A stretch of 51,542 nucleotides of DNA from MB-PLM-2 sp964385715 (GTDB taxonomy: Bacteria > Planctomycetota > Planctomycetia > Pirellulales > UBA7805): assembly GCA_964385715.1 (NCBI GenBank), contig CAYLRE010000004.1:1-51542 (forward strand). Reading direction: 5' to 3'. This document shows positions 7,876 to 16,544 of the stretch, piece by piece. The notes below the pieces were generated by a model. The model worked only from the letters and a program-made list of their open reading frames with translations, was not told the DNA's origin and did not search any database. Numbering within the stretch: the first letter of the stretch is position 1; every line of letters begins with the position of its first letter. The position numbers and the translations under genes are program-made.

Positions 7876-9237
7876 GTGCGACGATTCGCTAGGCCCCTAT
7901 CTGCTTGCTTGACCACAATGGTCATCCTCTCGGCCATCGTTGCGCCCGTCGTGGCTGCCGATGACGTTGTGAGCCAAGCTGCCTATGAACCGTTTCCTGA
8001 GGACGATGCCGCGCCCATCCTCAGCGATAACGCGGTTTCCTATCTGGATGACGCGGCTGATCAGGAATACGTCGAAGGCGAACTGATCGAGCCAGGTCTC
8101 GTCGATGGTGAATACTACGAAGAGGGCGAGTATTACGGCGAGGGTGAGTATGTTGGCGAGGGCGACATGCTCTACGCCGATGACTTGACCGCAGAAATGG
8201 CGCCGGTTCTGAGTTCCGCCGACGACCTTGGTACGTGCAATTGGTACGCCCGCGCCGACTTCATGATGTGGGCGCGATCCAAGCCGAAGCGGCTTATCTT
8301 GGCATTCGACACCAGTGCGACGTCGGTATTCGACGTGTTGCGAGGGTTCGGTCCTTTACGAACGGACGACATTCCGTTCCATGTTGAACCGGGTGGAAAA
8401 ATCACGCTCGCTCGTAATCTGGGGCGCGACTATCAGAATCGCGACCACATGGTCGAATTCGCCTACCTCGGCGGATTCGAGTGGGACGCGAGCCTGGCTC
8501 GCAACTCGACCAACCCGATCGACGGCGATCCGTCGCAGAACAACGGCCTGGTTACCCCGCTGGGTCCATCGACGATCGGTGCCTTCAATCTAGCCAACCG
8601 ACAGACGATCGACTTTAAGACGGATCTGCACAGCATCGAGATGAATATCCGAATTCAACGTCGACCGCACCAGGACAAGATGGTACTGTCGCCGGATGGC
8701 CGCTGGAGCCGTCAAATGGATTCGACCTTCGTGTCGTCCTTCATGGCTGGATTGCGGTACATCCGCGTCACCGAGGACTTGGAGTGGGACGCTCGCCGGA
8801 CTCAGGCTCCGACGGCGACCGGCGATTACGACATTAGCACTGAGAACAACATGTTCGGTGGTCATATCGGTAGCGATACCTATTGGCAGACGCCGAATTT
8901 CCGACTCGGCATGCGAACGCAATTCGGATTGCTGTTCAACATGGCCGAAGCACAAAGCCGGTTGGTCATTGTCGATCCGACCGCGCCGGTGACAGGCACA
9001 TTCAATCGAGGCGTGGAAGACGAGTCAGCGGCGTTTGTTGGAGAGATGGGTTGGTCGGCCACCTATCACGTTAACGAACGTTCGTCGCTCCGCGCGTCAT
9101 ACGACTTCATGTGGATGCAAGGAACCGCCGGTGCCTTCCGGCAGATCGACTTCAATGTCACCGCTCCGGCGAAACTGAATCTCGGTGCGAACAACTTTTA
9201 CCAAGGCTTCTCATTTGGCTTTGAACACATCTGGTAA
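7876..9237 (+). CDS. BBP7-type outer membrane beta-barrel protein
   Basis: A 453-residue secreted protein with a GTG start (strong upstream GGAGG). A signal peptide runs to about residue 30 (basic RRFARP, hydrophobic core, PVVA-ADD). Next comes a very acidic linker with repeated EGEYY/EGEYVGEG units (about residues 70-95). The rest has the alternating aromatic/polar strands of a beta barrel: WYARADFMMWARSKPKR near its start, later AGLRYIRV and YHVNERSSLRASYDFMW, and an aromatic C-terminal end (GFSFGFEHIW). This layout matches the BBP7 family abundant in Pirellulales. Such proteins are presumed outer-membrane structural or pore proteins; no ligand is known. The acidic repeat may bind cations or sit in the periplasm. 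No partner gene is clear. Confidence 0.8.
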   Translation: MRRFARPLSACLTTMVILSAIVAPVVAADDVVSQAAYEPFPEDDAAPILSDNAVSYLDDAADQEYVEGELIEPGLVDGEYYEEGEYYGEGEYVGEGDMLYADDLTAEMAPVLSSADDLGTCNWYARADFMMWARSKPKRLILAFDTSATSVFDVLRGFGPLRTDDIPFHVEPGGKITLARNLGRDYQNRDHMVEFAYLGGFEWDASLARNSTNPIDGDPSQNNGLVTPLGPSTIGAFNLANRQTIDFKTDLHSIEMNIRIQRRPHQDKMVLSPDGRWSRQMDSTFVSSFMAGLRYIRVTEDLEWDARRTQAPTATGDYDISTENNMFGGHIGSDTYWQTPNFRLGMRTQFGLLFNMAEAQSRLVIVDPTAPVTGTFNRGVEDESAAFVGEMGWSATYHVNERSSLRASYDFMWMQGTAGAFRQIDFNVTAPAKLNLGANNFYQGFSFGFEHIW

Positions 9238-9294
9238 TGCGTCCCTTGCGATGATGCATGTGGCCAATCGCAGTCAGAGTAGTTGAAAAAGATC

Positions 9295-12264
9295 ATGAAG
9301 ATCCCCTATTACGCTCGTTACGCCTTCGCCATTCTTGCGGCGGCCGTGTTCATGCTTCCTATCGTCATGCGCGGAGCTGGGCAAGCTGTCCAGAACACTG
9401 AGAATGACGTCAAGAAGTGGTTGCCCGAAGGCTTTGAAGAAACCAAAGTTCTAGAGTGGTTTGGTGACCACTTTCTGGGCGAACATTTCGTGCTAGTGAG
9501 CTGGGAGGGGTGCACACTCGATGATCCGCGACTGGAGACGCTGGCCAAGAAGGTCGTTCCGCCGGCGGATGCCGAGTTGCCGAAGGATCAGCCGCAATAT
9601 TTTAAGACTGTGATCACCGGTCGACGTGTTCTTGACCAAATGACGGACCCCGAGGGCAGCCTCAAGCTGAGTCGCAAAGAAGCGATCAAACGACTTACCG
9701 GCACGCTCATTGGTGCTGACGGAGAAACGACCTGTCTGGTCGCCACGCTCACGAAAGAGGGCGAAGACAATCTGCGCCTGGCGCTCGGCAACACCTGGCC
9801 GCTAACGCGCGTGCTGCACGGCCGCAGCGACGGCGTGATGATCGAACTCGCCAAGCAGTGCGCCATCGATAAAGAGGATCTCATGATGGGAGGTCCCCCC
9901 GTCGACAATGTCGCTATTGATGACGAAGGGGAAATTACGCTGATGCGCTTGGCGGGACTTTCGGGTCTCGTCGGCTTGATCGCCTCTTGGTATTGCTTCC
10001 GCAGCAAACGCGTCACGCTGTTTGTCTTCTGCTCCGGCCTGTACAGCGCCATGATCGCGCTGGCCATGGTCTGGTACAGCGGTGGACAGGTCGACGCGGT
10101 CATGATGTCGATGCCATCGGTGGTTTACGTACTTGGCATCTCAGGGGCGATTCACTTAGTTAACTACTACCGCGATTCCGTTCGCGAAACAGGCCTTGCC
10201 ACCGCCCCCGGCTCAGCGGTGAAGCATGCCTGGATGCCCTGTTGTTTGGCCGCGCTAACGACGGCGCTGGGGCTCGGTTCGCTCGCTATGAGTGAGATCC
10301 TGCCGATTCGCAACTTCGGCACCTACGCAGCTCTCGGCGTGTTGGCTACGTTGATGCTGCTGTTGGCTCTCTTGCCGGCCTTATTGCAACTCTGGCCACC
10401 GCGACAGCGCGACCCGCAAAAAACAATCGATGAACGACTCTACAAGGTTGACGATCACCCGGCGCAAAGTATCTGGCATCAGCGCCTGATGGCCTGGGGC
10501 CAGTGGATTGTTGGTCATCATTGGCGAGTTAGCTTCGCCTGCCTGATCATGATGGTTGGCCTGGCGGCCGGACTCTACAAGACGGAAACCACCGTTCAGC
10601 TGCTCAAGCTGTTCGCGCCCGGGGCGGATATCATTTCTGACTACACTTGGCTGGAAAAGAACATCGGCGACCTTGTCCCGATGGAGGTCGTGGTTCGTGT
10701 CGACAAAGATCGTCAACGCGGTATTGACGATGATCAAGTGATGAAGGATGGCCACTACCAGCTATCGTTCCTAGAGCGACTCGAACTGGTGTCTCGCGTG
10801 CAAAAGAGGATTGAATCGCGACCGGAAGTTGGTCGTGCGTTGGCCGTAACGACGTTCGCGCCGACACTGCCCGAATACGACGCCGGTTTCAGCACCCGCA
10901 GCGCCTACAATTCAGGTCTGCAGCAACACATCCAGGAGTATCTCGACGGCGAGTATCTTCGCGAGACGGAGGACGGCGAGCAGCTGTTCCGCATCAGCGC
11001 TCGCGTGGCAGCTCTGCCCGAGAATGAGGCAGACGAAGTCGATTACGGCGAGTTCGTGCAGGATATTCGCACGATCGTCGAACCGATCGTGACCGCCTAT
11101 CACCAGCGTGATCGTATCATGAACGCCCTGGCCGCCGACGGAAAACCCCATCGTGGCAAACGGGTCGTGCTAGTCGGATTGCCTTCGCCCAAGATGCTGG
11201 CGGATAACGCTGAAAACACGGAGGGCGACCAACAACCGGTCGATAGTGAGGCAGCTGAATCCGTTACGACGCCACTTAGTGTGGAGACACAAGCCAAGCT
11301 CGAAATGGCCGCTATGCTCGGCAAACTGCTCAAGTCCAATGGGCTGCGGGTCAGTTGGTTGCACGAAGGAGTGACCGAGAAGCACCTCGCCCATGTTCCG
11401 AAGGCGATCGCGCGGGCCGATGTCGTCTTCGCCATGGCCGATCATCCAGGATTCACGCATGAATTGGTCGTCGAGAATGCCAAACAACTGATTGACGCCC
11501 GCGCTCTCAATGCATTGGATCCGGTCCACAGCGAATCGAATTTGGCGGCGGTTTATACCGGGGTTGTGCCGCTGGTCTACAAGGCTCAACGCACGCTGCT
11601 GGCCGGACTCATCAAAAGTACCGGACTGGCGTTTCTGTTGATCTGCATCGTGATGATTGCAATCCTTCGTTCGCCGACCGCGGGCGTGCTCTCCATGATC
11701 CCCAACGTCTTTCCGCTGGTGGTCGTGTTTGGAGCAATGGGTTGGCTCGGCATCGCCATCGACATTGGCACGATGATGACAGCTGGCGTGGCGATGGGTG
11801 TCGCTGTCGACGATACGCTTCACTTCCTGACTTGGTTCCGTCGCGGTATCGTACAGGGACTCAGCCGCAAGGGTGCGATTGCCCTGGCATACGATCGCTG
11901 TGCGATGGCGATGATGCAGACGACCATCATCGGTGGGCTGGGGCTCGGCGTGTTCATCTTCAGTACCTTCTCGCCAACACAACGGTTCGGGTACCTGATG
12001 GCGACGCTGTTGGCGGCCGCCATCGTTGGCGACTTGATCTTCCTGCCGGCTCTGTTGGCTGGACCATTGGGAAGGTTCTTTGGAGGACGCAAGGCGAAGG
12101 CCAATGAAGAAAGCCTCAAATCTTCGGAGAAGCGGGACCGCGGTCAGGAACGCGACGATGCCGCGCACCGTCACGAAGATATCAAACCGGCACCGCATTT
12201 CGGGCATCATGTCGGTATGAATGTGCGACAAGATCCGCCGCACGATTTCCGGCAGACCTCGTAA
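9295..12264 (+). CDS. RND superfamily exporter (MMPL/HpnN-like)
   Basis: A 989-residue protein with the two-fold architecture of RND/MMPL permeases: an N-terminal helix (about 8-27), a periplasmic loop, a cluster of helices at about 217-370 including the SMPSVVYVLGISGAIHLVNYYRDS segment, a second single helix near 402-428, a second periplasmic loop, and a last helix cluster at about 765-925 with GTMMTAGVAMGVAVDDTLHFL. The GVAVDDTLH motif in the second half carries the Asp residues typical of proton-driven RND relays. The ~55-residue tail is charged and His-rich. The family moves lipids or hydrophobic molecules; the lipid-enzyme genes downstream make a lipid substrate plausible but this is not shown. 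ATG 9295 is preferred; an in-frame TTG lies at 9283. Confidence 0.85.
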   Translation: MKIPYYARYAFAILAAAVFMLPIVMRGAGQAVQNTENDVKKWLPEGFEETKVLEWFGDHFLGEHFVLVSWEGCTLDDPRLETLAKKVVPPADAELPKDQPQYFKTVITGRRVLDQMTDPEGSLKLSRKEAIKRLTGTLIGADGETTCLVATLTKEGEDNLRLALGNTWPLTRVLHGRSDGVMIELAKQCAIDKEDLMMGGPPVDNVAIDDEGEITLMRLAGLSGLVGLIASWYCFRSKRVTLFVFCSGLYSAMIALAMVWYSGGQVDAVMMSMPSVVYVLGISGAIHLVNYYRDSVRETGLATAPGSAVKHAWMPCCLAALTTALGLGSLAMSEILPIRNFGTYAALGVLATLMLLLALLPALLQLWPPRQRDPQKTIDERLYKVDDHPAQSIWHQRLMAWGQWIVGHHWRVSFACLIMMVGLAAGLYKTETTVQLLKLFAPGADIISDYTWLEKNIGDLVPMEVVVRVDKDRQRGIDDDQVMKDGHYQLSFLERLELVSRVQKRIESRPEVGRALAVTTFAPTLPEYDAGFSTRSAYNSGLQQHIQEYLDGEYLRETEDGEQLFRISARVAALPENEADEVDYGEFVQDIRTIVEPIVTAYHQRDRIMNALAADGKPHRGKRVVLVGLPSPKMLADNAENTEGDQQPVDSEAAESVTTPLSVETQAKLEMAAMLGKLLKSNGLRVSWLHEGVTEKHLAHVPKAIARADVVFAMADHPGFTHELVVENAKQLIDARALNALDPVHSESNLAAVYTGVVPLVYKAQRTLLAGLIKSTGLAFLLICIVMIAILRSPTAGVLSMIPNVFPLVVVFGAMGWLGIAIDIGTMMTAGVAMGVAVDDTLHFLTWFRRGIVQGLSRKGAIALAYDRCAMAMMQTTIIGGLGLGVFIFSTFSPTQRFGYLMATLLAAAIVGDLIFLPALLAGPLGRFFGGRKAKANEESLKSSEKRDRGQERDDAAHRHEDIKPAPHFGHHVGMNVRQDPPHDFRQTS

Positions 12265-12305
12265 CGCTGCGGGGTATGTCGGGCCAGAAAGTCCGACGAG
12301 AGAGT

Positions 12306-13607
12306 CTATGGAGCCGCGATCAACAGCGCGGCTGCTTGTCCGGTCGTCGCCTGGTTGAGCACAAGAGCAGTCTTCTTGGCGTCCTTGAGCGAACTGCCGT
12401 GGATCACGTTTACCGGGCAGTCTGGGTCAGCCTGCTCGTAGTTCAGAGTGACCGGCACCTCGCCGTTCTGTAGTGCCAACACGCTGACGGCCGCTTCGAC
12501 CGCGCCACTACCGGCGCCAAGATGTCCGAAGAAACTCTTCGGGGCGGTGACGGGAACATCGCCGAGCACCTTGCGAATTGCCTGGGCTTCAAGACGGTCT
12601 GATTCGATGCCGCTGAGACCATGGGCGTTGACGTGACCGACATCTTCGGGATTTAGATTCGCTTCCGCGAGCGCCTGCTCGATGGCTCGGCAAATGGCAT
12701 CACCGGTGAGCGGTTCATTGTCGGCGTGCGGTTCAAAGGCGTTACCGTGTCCCAGCACGCGGGCCAAAATGTTCGCACCACGGGCCTCTGCCACTTGTCG
12801 GCATTCCAGTACCACGGCACCAGAACCTTCACCGTGCACAAATCCGTCGCGTGCTGCGTCAAACGGACGGCTGGCAGCCTGCGGATCGTCGTTACGGTGG
12901 GATAGCTGTTCATCTCCCTTGGTGATGATGTTCATGGCATGCAGCCGGCTGCTCGTTCCGCCGGCGACCATCAGGTCGGCCTGGCCTCGCGAGATAACGC
13001 GGCTGGCTTCCATCATCGCCAGCAAACTCGACACCTCGCCCAAGGTAATGGAGTTGTTCGGCCCGCGGGCATCGAGCGCGATCCCGATGTGACAGGCTGG
13101 CATGTTGGGCAGGTACTTGAGCATCCACAGCGGATACATGTTCGGCAGTGCCTTCGATCCCCACTGGGAGAAGTCGAACTTGCCGTCCTGCATGCAACTG
13201 TTGTAGGCGTCTTTGAGGTCCTGCAAATCGCAGTACATCATGTCGGCGCCGAAGACCACACCAAAGCGATCGGAGTCGACGGTCTGATCGGCTAGTCCGG
13301 CATCGGCAAAGGCCAGATCGGCGGCCGTAAAGCCGAGCTGAATTTCCCGCGACATGACCTTCAGGCTCTTCCGCGGACGGACGAACTTCTTGGGCTCGAA
13401 ATCGCGGACCGGGGCCCCGAATTTGACCTTCCACTCGTCGACGTCGAAAAGGTCGACCGGGCCGACACCGCTGCGGCCTTCGGTGAGCGAGGACCAGAAG
13501 GCCTCACGACCGATGCCGATCGGACTGACCATGCCTACGCCGGTGATGACGACTTCCCGAGAGTCGGTCTCCTGGGAGTCATTTCCGTAGATCTGAAGGT
13601 GGGACAT
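12306..13607 (-). CDS. Beta-ketoacyl synthase-like protein with Glu replacing the active-site Cys (chain-length-factor type)
   Basis: A 433-residue FabF/KAS-II-fold protein. VVITGVGMVSPIGIG opens the fold at 19-33. VNAHGLSG (His329), APKSFFGH (Lys357, His362) and RDGFVHGEGSGAVVLE (about 253-268) are all conserved. The nucleophile is not: gapless alignment of RGPNNSITLGEVSSL with the RGPSISIATACTSG region of FabF puts Glu191 at the Cys position. Loss of this Cys is known for KS-beta/chain-length factors of type II polyketide systems and for decarboxylating KSQ domains (where Gln is usual). So it should not do the full condensation alone. It may decarboxylate malonyl-ACP or pair with an active KS encoded elsewhere. 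ATG 13607 gives the family-like N-terminus. It is convergent with the RND gene and divergent from the desaturase at 14045. Confidence 0.85.
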   Translation of the reverse strand: MSHLQIYGNDSQETDSREVVITGVGMVSPIGIGREAFWSSLTEGRSGVGPVDLFDVDEWKVKFGAPVRDFEPKKFVRPRKSLKVMSREIQLGFTAADLAFADAGLADQTVDSDRFGVVFGADMMYCDLQDLKDAYNSCMQDGKFDFSQWGSKALPNMYPLWMLKYLPNMPACHIGIALDARGPNNSITLGEVSSLLAMMEASRVISRGQADLMVAGGTSSRLHAMNIITKGDEQLSHRNDDPQAASRPFDAARDGFVHGEGSGAVVLECRQVAEARGANILARVLGHGNAFEPHADNEPLTGDAICRAIEQALAEANLNPEDVGHVNAHGLSGIESDRLEAQAIRKVLGDVPVTAPKSFFGHLGAGSGAVEAAVSVLALQNGEVPVTLNYEQADPDCPVNVIHGSSLKDAKKTALVLNQATTGQAAALLIAAP

Positions 13608-13770
13608 CGAGGCGCGGCGTGCGAAAGGCAGGAGGCGGGGAAATCTACAGGAACCGTCCGCTCCGTCGGCTAGCTTGGAGATCCATCGAAGCCACCCATC
13701 GTAGCGGCAAGTCCCTGTGCTAGCAAGGAATAGCGCCACGGCGGAAACAGAGGGGACCGGAGCAGGGACC

Positions 13771-13802
13771 GCCGCTAGCGTCCTCCAGAGGACGGCTACA
13801 GC
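13771..13802. repeat. Palindromic repeat (hairpin) in intergenic DNA
   Basis: GTCCTC (13780-13785) and GAGGAC (13788-13793) form perfect inner arms around CA. The outer flanks GCCGCTAGC and GGCTACAGC extend the inverted repeat imperfectly. It resembles the dispersed REP-like palindromes seen elsewhere in this window in style, though not in sequence. Confidence 0.5.
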
Positions 13803-13910
13803 GACCATTAGTCATCGGATCTCGCCGGCCATGAGGATCAAGCTTGTGTGACCGGCCCGCACACAGGGCATGAGATGGTCGATTTTGCCTCATCAGAGCG
13901 GGCGAGAAAA

Positions 13911-13940
13911 TTGGATTTACCCCTACGGATGGACTATCCT
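13911..13940 (+). promoter_or_regulatory. Candidate promoter of the desaturase gene
   Basis: TTGGAT at 13911-13916 and TATCCT at 13935-13940 are 18 bases apart, in a locally AT-rich patch about 100 bases before the start codon. A second -10-like GATAAT lies at 13948-13953. Confidence 0.3.
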
Positions 13941-14044
13941 GAATTCCGATAATATCTGTACTGTCCGTCCCATCTGGACGCCAGCGGCCGAGCAGAAAGG
14001 CCGGTCTTGGAAGCAAGCGTCGTGCAATCAATCTTGAGGAAGTC

Positions 14045-15223
14045 ATGAAACAGGAAATGAAAAAGGACCCGCTCGAATCATTCTCGCTAGCCGAGGCTCG
14101 TCGCCTGGTGACGGACTTATTCGAGCCAAATCCGTGGATCTATTGGACCGATTTCATGGTCACGATCTCGGTCGGCATGGCCTGCTTCCCCGTGATTTCT
14201 CACGCACCGTCGATTCCGGTTCGCCTGGTGGCTTTCGTCGTTTGCGCATTAGCCTTTTATCGCGCGAGCATCTTCACGCACGAGATGGTGCACCTGCCAG
14301 GCAAGAAGTGGAAGCCGTTTCGCTTCGCCTGGAATATGCTGTGCGGCATTCCGTTCTTGATTCCGTCTTTCACCTACTACACGCACCTCGATCATCATCG
14401 CCGCAAGCACTATGGCACGCGGCGCGATGCGGAGTATCTGCCGCTGGCAGCACAACCGCCCTATAAGACGGTGCTTTATTTGATGCAGTCGTTGGTCGCG
14501 TACCCGCTGGCCATCATTCGCTTTGGCATCGTGACGCCGCTTTCCTGGATCAGCCCTGCGGTTCGCGACTTTGCTGCCAAGCACGCCTCGTCGATGATCA
14601 TGGATCCTTTTTACATTCGCCCGTTGCCGTCGGCCAAAGAGCGACGCGTCTGGCGCATCCAAGAGCTGCTCTGCTTCGCCTGGGTCGTCGGCCTGGCAAC
14701 CGTCTACATCCGCGGCGTGATTCCTTTTACCGGGAAGCCGCTTCCGTGGGACTTCCTGCCGAAGCTGTACGGGTTGTCGGTGGCGATCATGCTGCTCAAC
14801 TCGATTCGGACGCTTGGCTCGCACCGCTTCCTTGGAGCTGACGAAGAAGAGTTCACCTTTACTGAGCAGCTCGTCGATTCGGTGAATCATCCGGGCCACG
14901 CGATTGTCGGCCCGTTGTGGGCACCGCTGGGACAGCGCTATCACGCCCTGCACCACCTGTTCCCCTCGATGCCGTATCATCATCTCGGGACGGCTCATTA
15001 CCGCCTGATGGAACAGTTGCCGGCTGACTCGGCCTATCGCATGACGAATAGTCCAGGCCTAACCGCGACGCTGGTCGATCTCTGGCGTCAGGCTCGTTCG
15101 TCGGCCCGTGGCGTCGCACCGGTTCCGCCCTGGCATGTCCAGAAGTACCAAGAGCCGAACGGAGTTGACGCTTCTAGCCGCCGCGAAACGGCCGAAGTCG
15201 AAGTGTACAGCGAATCCAGGTGA
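14045..15223 (+). CDS. Membrane fatty acid desaturase family protein
   Basis: A 392-residue integral membrane di-iron enzyme. The three histidine boxes are present: HEMVH (His79, His83), HLDHHRRKH (His114 to His122), and HALHH at about 300-304 followed by FPSMPYHH. Two or more hydrophobic hairpins lie between them. The spacing fits the PF00487 desaturase/hydroxylase family (acyl lipid, sphingolipid or carotenoid substrates) and not the acyl-CoA delta-9 type encoded at 20532. GAGGA at 14036-14040 precedes the ATG. The stop codon lies inside the first unit of a 16-bp tandem repeat. The divergent KS-like gene and nearby SDR and GNAT genes suggest a lipid-modification neighbourhood; substrate and regiochemistry cannot be read from sequence. 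Confidence 0.85.
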   Translation: MKQEMKKDPLESFSLAEARRLVTDLFEPNPWIYWTDFMVTISVGMACFPVISHAPSIPVRLVAFVVCALAFYRASIFTHEMVHLPGKKWKPFRFAWNMLCGIPFLIPSFTYYTHLDHHRRKHYGTRRDAEYLPLAAQPPYKTVLYLMQSLVAYPLAIIRFGIVTPLSWISPAVRDFAAKHASSMIMDPFYIRPLPSAKERRVWRIQELLCFAWVVGLATVYIRGVIPFTGKPLPWDFLPKLYGLSVAIMLLNSIRTLGSHRFLGADEEEFTFTEQLVDSVNHPGHAIVGPLWAPLGQRYHALHHLFPSMPYHHLGTAHYRLMEQLPADSAYRMTNSPGLTATLVDLWRQARSSARGVAPVPPWHVQKYQEPNGVDASSRRETAEVEVYSESR

Positions 15224-15257
15224 CGGCGAATCCAGGTGACGGCGAATCCAGCTAACA
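15210..15257. repeat. Three tandem copies of a 16-bp unit spanning the desaturase stop codon
   Basis: The unit GCGAATCCAGGTGACG occurs at 15210-15225 and 15226-15241, with a third, degenerate copy at 15242-15257. The first copy holds the end of the desaturase coding sequence and its TGA, so the duplication extends out of the gene. As 16 is not a multiple of 3, changes in copy number would not shift the present stop, which lies in the first unit. Confidence 0.85.
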
Positions 15258-15286
15258 AAGGGCCGTGGTGTCGCGGCTACCGGTTC

Positions 15287-16414
15287 TTATCGACCTTCGT
15301 AGTCGTAAAGGCGATAGACCTTGGAGCGAATCGCGCCACCCTTTTCCAGGCCGCGGCGCGACAGCTTATTCGACTCTAATACCCAAGAGAACTCGCACGA
15401 CGTCAGTCCCCAGGCGACGCCTTTCGGTTCGAGTCCTTGTAGCACGACCAGGCCAACGCCCCAGGTCTGATACTCGGGCACTACGGTCGTGGCGATCGCC
15501 CGCGAGTTCTTGATGTCGTGGCGATTCCGCAACAGCTTCAGGAAGCCGAACGGGAACAGCTTGCCATCGATCTCCTTGATGCGGGGGTTGTAGTCCAAAA
15601 GGCACATCACGGCACCGACCACCTTGCCGTCGATCTCGGCCACGCAGGTGAGTTCCGGAATCAGCAGGTGACGTAGCGACGCAGCCATGTGTTGCATCTC
15701 GCCTTGTGATAGGGGGACGAAACCCCACGTGCCGGCGAGTGCTCGATTGTAAAGATCGACGTAGGTATCGACCTCTTCGCGGAAACGCGACTTCTCCATC
15801 GAGCGAACCTTGATCCCGAATCGCTCCTTTGCTTCGTTGCCAATGAAGGCCAGCTTCTCGTCCAACTGCGAGAGCATTTCCAGGTGCCCGTCGTAGGCAT
15901 ACAGGTCCTGACACTTCTCGTACCCACAGGCCTCGATCAACCGCCCGTAGTATTCCGGGTTGTAGGTCATCATGAAGCATGGCGATGTGTCAAAGCCCTC
16001 GACGAGCAGTCCGCACTCGTAGTTGAGTGAGGGGTTTACCGGCCCCCGGATCGTTTCCATGTCCCGTTCGGTCAGCCAGGTGCGAGCCGCCTCGAAGAGT
16101 CCCTTGGCAACCGCCTCGTCGTCGATCGATTCGAAGAAGCCGAAAAAGCCACGCTTCTCGTTGTGGCGTTCGTTGTGGCCGTGATTGATGATCGCCGCGA
16201 TCCGACCGCAGGGCGCGCCATCCTTCACTGCCAAAAAGGTCTGCACCTCGTTCCGCTCGTAGAAGGGGTGCTTCTTGTAGCCAACCAACTCTTTCTGGTT
16301 CGTCCGCAGCGGCGGAATCCAGAGCGGATCGTCGCGATACAGCGACCACGGAAGCTCCAGGAATTGCTTCCGCTGGCGGCGACTCGATACCTGTTGAATT
16401 TCCAAGTTGGCCAT
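15287..16414 (-). CDS. GNAT-fold N-acyltransferase-like protein
   Basis: A 375-residue protein. It begins with LEIQQVSSRRQRKQFLELPWSLYRDDPLWIPPLR and has GFFGFFESIDDEAVAKGLFEAARTWLTERDMETIRGPVNPSLNYECGLLVEGFD, typical of a long GNAT-related family (YghO-like) found in many bacteria. A second acyltransferase-like half contains CVAEIDGKVVGAVMCLLDYNP and ATTVVPEYQTWGVGLVVLQGL, the latter in the place where GNAT enzymes bind acyl-CoA. Substrate unknown. The ATG at 16414 was preferred over one 45 bases upstream because the N-terminal family motif starts just after it. It lies 130 bases downstream of the SDR gene on the same strand, so co-transcription is possible. Confidence 0.75.
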   Translation of the reverse strand: MANLEIQQVSSRRQRKQFLELPWSLYRDDPLWIPPLRTNQKELVGYKKHPFYERNEVQTFLAVKDGAPCGRIAAIINHGHNERHNEKRGFFGFFESIDDEAVAKGLFEAARTWLTERDMETIRGPVNPSLNYECGLLVEGFDTSPCFMMTYNPEYYGRLIEACGYEKCQDLYAYDGHLEMLSQLDEKLAFIGNEAKERFGIKVRSMEKSRFREEVDTYVDLYNRALAGTWGFVPLSQGEMQHMAASLRHLLIPELTCVAEIDGKVVGAVMCLLDYNPRIKEIDGKLFPFGFLKLLRNRHDIKNSRAIATTVVPEYQTWGVGLVVLQGLEPKGVAWGLTSCEFSWVLESNKLSRRGLEKGGAIRSKVYRLYDYEGR

Positions 16415-16544
16415 CGTGGGATTACCCGGGAGAGACGAGGAGTGTTCGCGACGTGTCACCCGAGGAAATCAGGCGATTGGCGAACGAGCCAGTCTAGCTG
16501 CGTGCGCAAGCTCGGGTCAACGGGCAGGTTAGGATACGTACTCC

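Larger units (their letters stand above)
13608..14044. other. Divergent intergenic region with a palindromic repeat
   Basis: About 437 bases between the KS-like gene (minus) and the desaturase gene (plus). It contains the palindrome at 13771-13802 and promoter-like hexamers at 13911-13940. No small gene is convincing; the KS frame stays open upstream to 13808 but the extra sequence is not family-like. Confidence 0.5.

Noticed and set aside
11170..12243. A 357-codon minus-strand frame opposite the RND exporter
   Set aside because: Composition is His/Arg/Asp-rich with no domain, and the sense frame has clear RND motifs.
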